Positions 26,801 through 37,684 of a stretch of 64,000 bases of DNA are shown here, piece by piece (the first letter of the stretch is position 1; each line of letters starts with the position of its first letter). The translations under genes and the position numbers were made by a program. The notes under the pieces were generated by a model. That model did no database searches, was not told the origin of the DNA, and was given only the letters and a program-made list of their open reading frames with translations. Source of the stretch: Rotaria sordida (lineage: Eukaryota; Rotifera; Eurotatoria; Philodinida; Philodinidae); assembly GCA_905250125.1 (NCBI GenBank), contig CAJNOL010000294.1, forward strand, positions 103,087-167,086. The letters run 5' to 3'.

Positions 26801-28415
26801 AAGAATAAACATATGACGAATATGTTGTAATTCAATCCATGTTAAATTATTATTTGAAAGAATAAGTGAACCAAGTGCTATAAAACGTGATAAATGTTGT
26901 AGACTTCGGATCTAAACAAATATTAAAAAAAAAATATAACAAAATTAAAAGATGTTTTGTTTTTTTTAGAAAAGAATTTTCTATACTTGATTGTTTCCGA
27001 CATCAAGTTTCCACAAATGTTTCATATGTTCAACACCGGCTAATGTTGTCAATGAATTACCATTACAAATAAGTATTTGAATATGTTCATATTGAGGCAC
27101 TTGAAATAAAGTGACTAGAACAAGTAATAACAAAAGATTACTATCAAAATATCAACGAAAAGCAAAAAAGCAAAAGACATGTCTACAGTAGTTTTATAAA
27201 TCTAAAAAATTTCTATAATTAATTCCTTCTTGAAAAAAAAGATTTTCATATATTTGAATGTCACAAATAACCAAACGACACGTTTTCGAAAACAATATTT
27301 ATTAAACTTGAATTTATTTGATTTGTCTATACGTTTCTTCAAGGATAAAATTTTGCATTATTTTCTATTCTATATTACTTTTCAAGGATGACTTGATTCT
27401 TTAAATTTCATTTTCATCAAGAAATACTGAACAATCATACTCGATGTATTTCATATTCTATTATTTACTTTCAAAAATTTGATTCAATTCTATTTAGAAT
27501 TCGATATATTTATGTTACTTAAGAAGGATTTTAGTATAGTAATGAATATATTAGAAAGGTTAAAAAAAAATTGTCCTTGTTGTCGACTTCGACAATTTCT
27601 CAATATTTGTTTGTAGGTAAATGTACTTTTACACTTTTGATGTTGAGAATTTATGATGTGTTTATTCTTCAATCTTGATTCGATAGATTTTCTGTTCACT
27701 TTCTTTTTTTTTTTTTCTTTTTATAAATCACATACACTTGAATTCAATCAATTTACTCGATCTATTAAAAACCCGTTTTTAATGCATGAGAAAACTTAAG
27801 AATAAATCTTTTACACTTCAAATAAAGACAAAAAAACAGGAATACTTTTAAAAGTTTCGCATAAGTCATTTTAAATGTTCGAAAAAGAAAAGAAGAAATA
27901 TATTAACTAAAAAGAAAAAAGTATATTGCATTAAGTTATCCTAGATAAATTTTTAATTTTCACGATATTATGAAGAAAAAAAAAAAAACACATGTGAAAT
28001 GAAAAATTCTTCCTTGCATTTGAGTCCATTCATATATTTATTTAATCACAACTTTAAACAAATCCATATATAATTTAATTTTACTACTACTATTGAATTT
28101 ATTGACATACAACAGTGAGAATTCAATCAACAAGTTAATTTCATTTATATAGCTTCATTGATTAAGATTATGGTTTAAAAAAAAATTTCATACTGAAAAT
28201 TTAATCAAATAGTTCTACATAATTAACGAAAAATATTCTTACTTATTCTTGTATGACTAAAATTTGCATAATCATTTTTTTCTTCACTAGAATTGTTTCT
28301 ATTTAGTGATGCCTAGAATCAGAAAAAGTAGAAATAGTTTTAATATTTAAAACAAGGAAAGAAGAAAAAAATAATTATATTTTCTAATCAAACTTACTCG
28401 AATAGTAACCTTCAT
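23895..28415 (-). CDS. Leucine-rich-repeat protein, 17 exons recognised
   Basis: Seventeen exons join in frame: 28415-28398, 28312-28243, 27114-26987, 26911-26755, 26678-26616, 26556-26495, 26434-26357, 26291-26243, 26194-26113, 26050-25945, 24970-24897, 24827-24725, 24667-24555, 24501-24413, 24342-24254, 24191-24069 and 23997-23895, giving about 502 residues. Exons 3-5 encode two or three LRRs (ILICNGNSLTTLAGVEHM; LGSLILSNNNLTWIEL) and the cap motif usual at an LRR end (HILDCLPRIWMCDGIFV). The remainder is helical, with an RRKLARDIFMPTN segment. LRR proteins of this shape are common in cilia and centrosomes, but that is inference. If the last donor is unused, translation stops 12 codons later; otherwise the gene continues into the 21.0-22.7 kb block. 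Introns 2 (1,128 nt) and 10 (974 nt) are long. Confidence 0.75.
25745..25884. repeat. Short inverted-repeat (MITE-like) element in an LRR-gene intron
   Basis: The ends GAATAAAACCGCGGTTT (25745-25761) and AAACCACGGTTTTATTCC (25867-25884) are inverted copies with one or two mismatches. The interior is less AT-rich than the surrounding intron. Size and form fit a small non-autonomous DNA transposon. No target duplication was identified. Confidence 0.5.
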
Positions 28416-29102
28416 TGATATGTATTAATCATGATACATTTAAGTGATTTGAAGAGTTTAAAATAAACTACAATAGCAATAAAGAAAAAAAAATGCACAC
28501 TTGTCAAGTATGTCCGGACAATCAATGAATATTATATAGTATTTGACAAGAATTTCTTTTTTTTTCTCCCTTTTTTCTTCTCTCTCTCTCTCTTTTCTCT
28601 TCTGTTCATTTTTACAGTCTTCATCATTCTCACGATCGAATTTTTTGTTTGACTAAATTAAATAGAATCGTGCAAATAATAACAGCGGTTGTATGCAGTA
28701 TTATTCGAATGAATCAGCTGGTTTCGTCTATGTTAATAGCGAGATATATACATCTAATCAAAATTCCATTTAAAAATTTCGTTTCCTAGTAACAACCTTC
28801 TTTTTACCTGTTAAAAAAGAAGGAAAAAAAAATATTTGCATCAATGACTCCACGACTATAGCGCTTGTGAAAAGATTTGCTAGAAATTTTTCAATAGGTT
28901 TTTAATGATAGTCTTTGTATATATATATAAATTATAAGAATTTCACATGTTCGATTTTTTTATCTATGATTATTATTGATGTCTCGTTAATTGATTGAAA
29001 TCTATTACTTGCTTAAGAAGGAATATTTTACTAAAGATAAATTATTTATTTTAAGTAGTATATGAACCTATGTATTTATTTGTAGAAGATATTTGTATGA
29101 TT
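28416..29102. other. Intergenic region upstream of the LRR gene
   Basis: About 690 bp. It includes a CT-rich tract at about 28560-28600 upstream of the LRR gene start and the 3' flank of the DeSI gene. No coding or RNA feature was recognised. Confidence 0.45.
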
Positions 29103-30036
29103 TTATTCATTTGAAATTTGTTTGTTTATTTCATCAATTGAGGAAATGTTTAATCTTTTTTCAAATCGATTTAATTGACGTTGAATAGAAGCTAGATCAT
29201 CAAATATTTTATTTAAAGTAATCGATTGTTTTGTTGGAAATGTTGAAAGAAAATGATTATGAATATATGTTAGATAATCTTTGATTTGAAGATCAGATAA
29301 TTGATATAAACGTTCAAAATTAGGAATTCTTCCATGAGATATATAATCTTGAAGCATTACTTCATAAAAAGTAGTTAAATGTTGATCATTTACTAAAATA
29401 AAAAAAAAATTAGAAATGATGCATGATATTATTGTCTTAAAATATAAACATATTATTCTGTTAATTATACAAAATATGAATATATTATATACCAATTCCT
29501 AATAGATTAAAAACAGCAGCTTGATCACCTGTTGATTTGATATATAATGCACTAACAATTCTTGTACTAATATCTTCATTTTCATTGAATAATCGATGCA
29601 TACAATGTATTCGTCTAAGACAACGTTCTGGTCGAGTAATCCAACCGGGTAAATGATGTTTCGTCAATGCATAGAGAAATGCATCAGCAAATGTATTACA
29701 ATTGAAATGTAATAATTTATAATGGACACCCATAAATGCTAGTTCATGTGCTTTTGTTTCGATATCAATATTAGATAATAATGTATGTCCATAGATTTTA
29801 CTATAAGCTAACATCATAGCAACTTTATTTGGTGTACTAGACATAACACCACTAAAATGAAATGGATGACCATAATAAGTATATTCAGAACCTTCAATTT
29901 CAATAGCTGAATGATAAGGAGTGAATAAACCTAATGTTACTAAATTGAATATAGTATGAAGTGAACGATAAGGTGTTAAATAGTAAACATTGAGTCGGAT
30001 AGAACGTTTTGATGATTGTGTAGAATGTGAGATCAT
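29103..30036 (-). CDS. DeSI/PPPDE-family cysteine isopeptidase
   Basis: Two exons (30036-29493 and 29392-29103) joined across a 100-nt intron give 277 residues. The PPPDE fold occupies about residues 15-165. The family's catalytic His and Cys are both present: His42 in YHSAIE and Cys113 in FNCNTFADAFLY, close to the His38/Cys108 spacing of animal DeSI-1. DeSI proteins remove SUMO or ubiquitin from substrates or act as palmitoyl thioesterases. The C-terminal 100 residues, after the domain, are helical and lack a known module; the last 60 look like a coiled coil. A hydrophobic patch at 28-40 (IFNLVTLGLF) sits within the domain and is not a membrane anchor. Confidence 0.85.
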
Positions 30037-30776
30037 AGATACATGAAGTAAAAAAAGAGAGCAGCGCCAAACATAAAGAAATCAATTAAAAACGATTATC
30101 CGTTATTTTACTTCAAAAAAATTGTAATAAATTTTTCAATATTTATTCCATGTAATATTCATTATTTCTTTGATAATAAACTTTTTTTATTATGAAAAAA
30201 TATTATAAACTATCTAACTTGAATATGAAAACAAGTGTATCATCTATATAATATTTAGAGAAGATAAATTAACAATGTTAGTTCAATTTATTCGGATTAT
30301 TAGCAAAAATCTACCTTTAAAGCGAAGATCGGTATGAACAATCTCGATTTTGTTTTAAATAATATTTTATGTGGTTGTTGCTTAGATCAAAATAACAAGT
30401 ATTGACTATGTTGTGTTTTAAAGATTACTCAAAAATAATATGATTATTTTTTTTTTTTTGAGAATTTCTTTGTTAATAATTTTTATGAGACGAGATTATA
30501 TAAGGTTATTGTGTATTTCTGTCCAATACTTTTGACAAAAAATACAGTAAGTTTGTCTTTTGTATACTGATTAACAGAAGTGTACATTTTCTAGAAGAAA
30601 GTCGCTAATCACTTGAAAACTGTTCATTGTTATTCAAAGATCAAATAACAGTAAATATGCTGCGTACCACATTTATTTATTTATCTGTTCTTTCAATATT
30701 GTCATATCATATCATTCAATTCTAATTAAAGCATCATTTTGCAAACATTTCTAGATTTATCTTCTTCCGACTCAAT
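30037..30776. other. Intergenic region
   Basis: About 740 bp upstream of the DeSI gene. It is AT-rich and contains no recognised exon, RNA or repeat. Confidence 0.45.
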
Positions 30777-31510
30777 TTAAGGCCCTCTCCACCCTCAAAA
30801 ATTAATCTCAGGCCAGGAACACTCGAATCGCATGAAATTTTCAGGATATGTTGGGGCTGTAGTGGGAAGCCTATGACAGAATTTTCAGCCCTGTACCATG
30901 ACATTTGAGGGAGATATTGGCCAAACAAGAGTAAAAAAAATAGCTAATTTCGTCTCCAGCACTTCTCTATGGTCTTCAGTCTATACATTTAATTTTTTTG
31001 TTTTTGTTTGAAAGGACATGTCAGAATACAGTGCCTATTAGGGCTTTCTTTTTTAAACTCTTACTTTTTAAGGGAAAAAAAGGAACTGAAAATTCAATGA
31101 CTCAAAAAAAAACTCAAAAAATGACACTCTAATTATGTAAAATGTTTGTATATATAAAACAAACAAAGCTCAGTTAAAAAATCGAGCTCTCATACGCACT
31201 GCAGTTTTACACGCTCTTTCAAACAAAAAAAAATTAAATACATAGACTGAAGACTACAGAGAAGTGCTGGAAACGCGATCGAAAATCTATAAAACGAGAA
31301 AAGAAGAAAAAGATTTTCGGTTTTTTCTAAAAACAACTTATTTTTCAAACAGGATATGACGAAAATTTTTCAAAATTTTTGAAAAAGACAATGTGTCGAG
31401 TGAAAATTTTTGTCATTTACGAGAGATTAGATCACGGGTTATCTTCCATTGTATTTATTTTAATTTCGACCATGCTGACGAAAAGTGATTTTTTTGAAGA
31501 GGGAGCTTAA
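30777..31510. mobile_element. TTAA-flanked non-autonomous element with internal inverted repeats
   Basis: TTAA occurs at 30777-30780 and 31507-31510, immediately outside related ends (GGCCCTCTCC on the left; GCTCCCTCTTC as reverse complement of the right). Inside, two arms of about 60 nt are strongly complementary: 30953-31014 (TCCAGCACTTCTCTATGG...) and 31218-31276 (...CAGAGAAGTGCTGGAAA). TTAA target duplications are the hallmark of piggyBac-type transposition, but no transposase is present and the terminal match is short, so the superfamily is only suggested. The 64-codon open frame at its left end is not convincing. Confidence 0.55.
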
Positions 31511-33907
31511 GGATTCGATATTTAATTTCAGCAGTTCCTAACTCAAATAAAAGAACAATTCCATGATATTGTTGGTTCTTATTTATCCACGTTATATCCA
31601 ATCATCACGTTTCAAGCTCAAAAAGAAAAAAAATCACGATAATTAAGTAGCCAAGTAGTTTTAAATTGTTATGAATAAAATAGTGCTTGAAATTAAATAG
31701 TCGTTCATCGATATATTTTTAATTTTTGCGCTCCTTGCTCGAAACAAACCAGTTAGATTAAATTAAATAGTTATTTACTTAGAGATATGAAAAATCAAGA
31801 AATAACTAAATCTTTATTAAAATGAACTATATCTATAAAACATCTCTGTTCTCTATTATCTCGATATAAAAATTGTATTTCTTTTAAGAATGAGCCCAAT
31901 AGAGAGCATATTGTTGATTTTGGCGAAATAGAAATGATAACAAGAATGTTTCTTTTTTCAGTAGAAATCAAAATAAAATAGCATCGAATAATTGAGAATC
32001 AGGCTTTAAAATCAATATTGATGATAGACAATTGTCCTTGAATTAATAATAATCTCTATTATCATTGACGGAAAAATATCGCATTGTCATATCTGGTAAT
32101 GATAGTTCTCATATTTCATTCGATTGTTTTAACTAAATAATGTATTTTCATTTATCAAATTCGAATTCAATCGTTCCTAAATGAAAACATTTTAAGCCTT
32201 ATTTATATAATAGAAAATGCAATGAATAAGAAAATTAAGTCAAATGAAATTCTTAGCCGATATTGTGATGAATTTATCGCTTGAATTTATTTGATAATCA
32301 CTGTCAAACGATTCGTCATAATTGAAAGCATCTAATTTTTGTTTTCAGGTGTTTTACACGTGACAGAGAAGCAAGTAATATCGATATTATGACTGAAATT
32401 AGAGAATATCGTTTTTTTCTTATCTGAAATGAGAGTCCATATGTTCGATTACGATCAAACTGCAACGCAGTTATGCGTAACTGCGACGCAGTTTTTCGCA
32501 ATGACGGATCATTGTGTGATTGCAGTTGGTAAAAGAGATGACATAGTGGAGATTTTCATTCTGTTAATATTTTTATTATGACCTATTAATAATTTTTAAG
32601 ATTTCCCAAAAAATTTGCCCAAAATCAATCATTAGAAAAAGTCAACAAAGAATTCAAAAAAAAATAAATAAGAAAGATTAAAAAAATTTTTAAAAATTAA
32701 GACAAGACCTAAAGAAAATAAAAAAAATTAGAAACATTTAAAAAATATTAACAAGCATAAAAATATTAATAATAATCAAAATCTGACCTTGGATTCGAAT
32801 TCATGATCTTCGAAAAGCTCCCTAGTTTCCATTTTCATTGCAAAAAATGTGCATTCACACTGCATACTCTATTGGTTGGGGCAGAATGAAAAATGAATCG
32901 TACTCGTACGGAGGCTTCCTTTTATACGATCTCTCTGTGACTAAGTTTTAGTGTTAGAGTGTGACCAATTGCAAGTACGGAGGAATACTTATGATTGATG
33001 AACATTCTATACAGTGAATCGTGCGATGTGCGTAATGCGGCGTAGTTGTGTTTATTTGCGTCGCAGTAGTCGCAGTTTGTGATAGAGATTTGATTATGGT
33101 CGATGTACCGCAGTTACGCGCAGTTACGATGAAAATTTCGCAGCTACACGTAGCTGCGACGCAGAATCGGCTCTGCGCATAGCTGCAATGCAGTTATTAA
33201 AAAAGAGGCGACATGAGAGAGCAAGAATGCCCTTATAATTCAGGTTATTTTAAGAGTAAATTGATATTAAATTTTTTCTTATGTACTTAACAAAGTACGT
33301 TGCTACATTCGTAGATTCGAAAGCAAAAATGTCAATGAAATGCTTGAAACTCTAGACAAAAACAATAAAAAGTAAATCGATTTGATTGATTTATAAAACC
33401 TCTGTATGCGATTAATAATTGATAGTACTCATTGTTGTTCATATCTTTTGTCGAGTTTGTTTGGAAAATTTTCTAACAGTTCGTTAGAGAAACCATCGAA
33501 CATCTGTCAACATGTGCTCGTTCTCAATGATTCATATGAACATCTTCGACCATCTCTTGATTGAGTGATCAATTCTATGATTAATATGAAAAGAAAAAAT
33601 AAAAAACAAATTCGTTCTATAGTATTATATATCATCGGTTTCCATCAAATAACATGTAACTGATTCTCAGTCCCAAGGTCATGTAAAATTCGGTTATCAA
33701 AATGATAAGAGAAATGGTTTAGTAGGACTTTGATATTGTATTATTGTGATTTGTATCAATGTGAAGCAAACACCTGGCTATATATCAAATTTAACTAATG
33801 TTTTTTTTTTGTTTTGGTCTTATTGAATTGATAATCAGTGGGCGTCTATATATAGAGGCAATGCATATGCAATTTGTAATCAGTATTCAATTGAAAAACC
33901 AAGCACT
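31511..33907. other. Intergenic region upstream of the NHL gene
   Basis: About 2.4 kb without a supportable gene. It contains the GC-richer inverted-repeat block described at 32458-33195. The final 100 bp (TATATATAGAGGC at about 33848) could include a TATA-type promoter for the NHL gene. Confidence 0.4.
32458..33195. repeat. 738-bp element bounded by GC-rich inverted ends and palindromes
   Basis: The ends are inverted copies: AACTGCAACGCAGTTATGCG at 32458 and, on the other strand from 33195, AACTGCATTGCAGCTATGCG. Near them lie two local palindromes, CGCAGTTATGCGTAACTGCG (left) and CGCAGCTACACGTAGCTGCG (right, near 33151-33170). Variants of the word GCAGTTACGC recur at 33040-33130. The middle is ordinary AT-rich DNA. 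A non-autonomous DNA transposon is the simplest reading. Confidence 0.5.
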
Positions 33908-35060
33908 ATGCAAATAATACATATCCTCGTTTTGGTAATTGTATAGTATGTAGCATATTCTATTCGTTCAAATAAGAATATAATCTAATGATAATTTTTT
34001 TTAGCTTCTCAAGTACGTATTGTTCTGGCACTTGTCCTTCATATCATATGATTTATATTTAATGAAAAAATTCGTAAAATTCAAACAATATAATATATAT
34101 CGTTTTTCTTTTTATTTAGTATTTTCCATATCATCATCTACATTTGCTGCGTCAACTGATGGAATTTGCAGGAGTGCAACATGGAATCGTAATGGTATTA
34201 CTGTTGCTGGTGGAAAGGGACAAGGATCTGCATTGAATCAACTTGCGTATCCTGAAGGAGTATTTGTTGATGATGATGGTGCTATCTTCATTGCAGATAG
34301 AGATAATCATCGTGTCATCAAATATATGCCCGGAGCTTCAAATGGTGAATTAGTTGCCGGTGGTAACAAACCCGGTAATAATAGTAATCAACTCTACACA
34401 CCGTCAAAGGTTGTTGTTGATAAACATGGAACTATGTTCATTTGTGATCGTATTAACAATCGTGTACAGCGTTGGTCTAAGAATGCTAACCAAGGAGAAA
34501 CAATAATGAAGAATATAACTTGTTGGGGATTAGCTTTGGATATGGAAGGATCTTTGTATGTATCCGATATGGAAGGACACCAAGTTATTCAATGGCCTCA
34601 AAATCGAATTGTTGCAGGTGGCAATGGAAAAGGTAATGCCTTGAATCAACTGGCACATCCTTATCACATATATGTCCATCAGGATGGATCGATTTTTATT
34701 ACTGATAAAGGCAATAATCGTATTGTCAAATGGGCAGTAGGTGCAAATCAAGGAACTGTTATTGCTGGTTTCAATGGTTATGGTAACGGTGTTGATCAAT
34801 TGTATAGACCCTATGCTGTTGTTGTCGATCAAATGAATACGGCTTATGTTCTTGAATACATCAATTTACGAGTAACACGTTGGTTTGAAGGTGAAAAATC
34901 GAGCAGTATCATTATTGGTGGAGATGGTTATGGTCTTGGAGCAGATAAATTAAATTTTCCACGTGATATAGCGTTTGATCGACAAGGAAACTTATATGTA
35001 GCTGATGGCAACAATCATCGTATTCAACTGTTTCCAATAGATAAAAGTTCTTGTTATTAA
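33908..35060 (+). CDS. Secreted NHL-repeat protein
   Basis: Exons 33908-33945, 34005-34012 (8 nt) and 34120-35060 join in frame to 328 residues. All junctions use strong sites (GTATGT, GTACGT; TTTAG). The join gives a typical signal peptide (MQIIHILVLVIVYFSIFSIS), whereas starting at the open frame's own ATG (34020) does not. About six NHL repeats follow. Each has the form LxxPxxVxVDxxGxxFIADxxNHRVxxW, with a glycine-rich GG(N/K)GxGNxxNQL turn between blades, so the protein should form a six-bladed beta-propeller. Extracellular NHL propellers usually bind proteins or glycans. There is no RING, B-box or membrane segment. A family assignment beyond NHL is not possible. Confidence 0.85.
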
Positions 35061-37684
35061 TGTAATTTTTACAATTAATTATATTTAATTTAATTAACAA
35101 TATTACTTTTGAATTTTTGTAGCGATCTAAAGTTATGGACAATTGTTTCAAAATGGAAGCCAATCATCATTTGCAGGAACCATTTTTATTATTTATTTTA
35201 AAAAAATAAACTCAGTTGATACAAAAAATGAATTGTCTTCATTTTTATAATCAATCATTATTTACTTTTAGATTCGAATTTTGAAAAGAAGCTTCAATGA
35301 GATTTTAGTATGTCCTCGATAAAACTATGCAGTATGACAGAAAGAAAAAAATAATGAATAAACTCTATGAACGATGGATTTTGTTTTTCGGTTATACATA
35401 CAAACAAAATCATAGATGTATAATCAATATGAATTATTAGATGTTGATTTTATCGATGCAAGATCATACAATTATATCTATCATGCCAATATATGAAAAA
35501 GAAAACTTCATCTATGTCATCCTCTATCATCGAAAAATTCATTGCATACGTTAGGATTATTTGCACACGACTATATATTCACTTACAAAGTTTATATGAA
35601 TATATGCTAGAACATCCTCGATATTTGGTCCTTGAAAACATATTCTTCAGAGGAAATGCCATTGATGAAAATGTACGTCATTCTCAATCGTTGTTTTTGA
35701 AGTATAATATTACTAGAATGTAGATGACACTGTGATCCAAACATATTTCGGCAGATTTGAGATAAACTATACACACTTTCATGTATATACACAAAATTGA
35801 CATTGCATAAAATGCATTCAATTCTCTTCGTAGATAGAAATGAACAAGTAACATTCATTGAGACTCAATTCACTTGATCCTAGACTGACTGGATGGAGAT
35901 ATACATATAAAAGCTTCTAGCTATAAACAAACTTTGAGTAAAGTGCTAGATAAGTGCAAGATATGACTTGATATACAACAGTGACTCGTTTTACAAAATC
36001 AATTTTTTCGTTATATAAAACTTGATTTTTATTTTTAGAAAGAAAAACCAATTTTGAATATGCGACATTTATCTAATTAAGTTCAGTTTACATGTGCATT
36101 ATAACTGTTTTTTTTCTACAGAAATTTTGTCAAATTTTCTCGATGGTCATACTGTTATAACTATATCCGCTTTTTTTTATAGTGTTCTTAACGCCCTATT
36201 TTTAATTTCAAATAACAGTTGACTTAAGTAAATGAAAGGGTATAAGTACTGACACTCATACAAAATCCACATTGCATACAATGTATTCAATCCTCTTCGT
36301 AGAAAATAAATGAAAAGGGTGCATTAGATTACAGTCAATTGTTCAGACTTTTATATTCACTTTTTCGCATAACATGTTATTTAAAAGACTCTTAATAAAT
36401 TAAAAATGATAATGATATCAGCTGTTTGCTATTCGTGATTGTTGACCTACTCTTATTTTATTAAACAGAAATAAATAAAAATTCATCATTAAAAAGTAGA
36501 GATAAATAAATAAGGTGTCTTTATCCTCAGAAAAGGATAAATAAATTATTCTTTTTTTTCAAAATTAAAACTTTATTTTCAACAATAGTAGCTGTTTTCT
36601 TAAAATATATATTTTAGTCAGTTTCATTCTTTATTTTAAAGTAACAATAATGATAAGTTAACATTCCTATAAAATATTAATTGATAGTTTTTTATCAGTT
36701 TGATTCCTATTCCAAAATATTATATAATTTGTTCTTTTTTCAAAATAAAACCTGATTAATGATACCATTAATTTATTCAAAATGACTTTCATCCTCCAAA
36801 CTTAACATTATTCTCGTTACTGGCAAAAGTTGTTAGTGAAATTTTCCAAAATTTTCTCAACCGTTTGTTGTATATTTGATATTCTTTATTTTGAACAATA
36901 TGAAATTAAACTGAATAATCAGCGTATTTTCGAGACAATCAACATAGACATTCATCTCATATTTTCAAAAATCTAGTGCTTTATGTGATTCTTTCTTTTT
37001 GTCACTAACTATCATTAACATGAATAGCAGAGAAAAAAATTGAATGAAGTAGCACGTGAACCATCATATTACAATAAGAAAAATTTATTCATGTAGTTCG
37101 AGAAAGAAACAAACAAAGTCAAAAGATAAGTTGCAGTTGTCCTAAAATATCTTATATGTTAACGTAGTTTCCTCTTTGATCATCAATTGCTAATAAAAAT
37201 GCTTAGTTTTTACTTAATGATAATTATGTAATAAATTATGATGGTATCTATTTGAATAATAATATTTGTTCTTCATAAATAAGAATTTTGCATCGATCGT
37301 GTACTTTACTAAAATATAAAGGTAGTTAATTGATGAAGTATTACAACAATATGATTTATTAAAAATCTTGTTCGGTTTGAAAAACAATATTGTGCTTTAC
37401 AATTTTGATAGTTCATGACTATGATATTCTAGTATGAAAATATATTGGGATTATCTATGTAATTGGTATCAATTTCATTGATAGAAACAAAGATTTCTAA
37501 AGCTATGATGACAAAAGTTCTGCAATTCGTATAAGAAATATAACAAGAATGTTTTTTTTTGTTTTATTGAGAACTTTAATGAGGTTCTGAATGTTCACAA
37601 AATCAATCACGAAACAAAACAATATAATAAATGTTTAAATAGTTTATAAAAATTCAAATAAAATCATCTTTTTATTCAACTTTG
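35061..37684. other. Intergenic region with a diverged direct duplication
   Basis: About 2.6 kb. Two related segments, 35790-35845 and 36261-36314, share CATTGCATA-AATG-ATTCAAT-CTCTTCGTAGA and the following A-rich bases in the same orientation, 470 bp apart. A 76-codon open frame at 35493 has no recognised motif. No RNA gene was seen. Confidence 0.5.

Noticed and set aside
34020..34120. Start of the NHL protein at the ATG of the long open frame (34020)
   Set aside because: It would give a charged N-terminus read from intron sequence; the three-exon model yields a proper signal peptide with strong splice sites.
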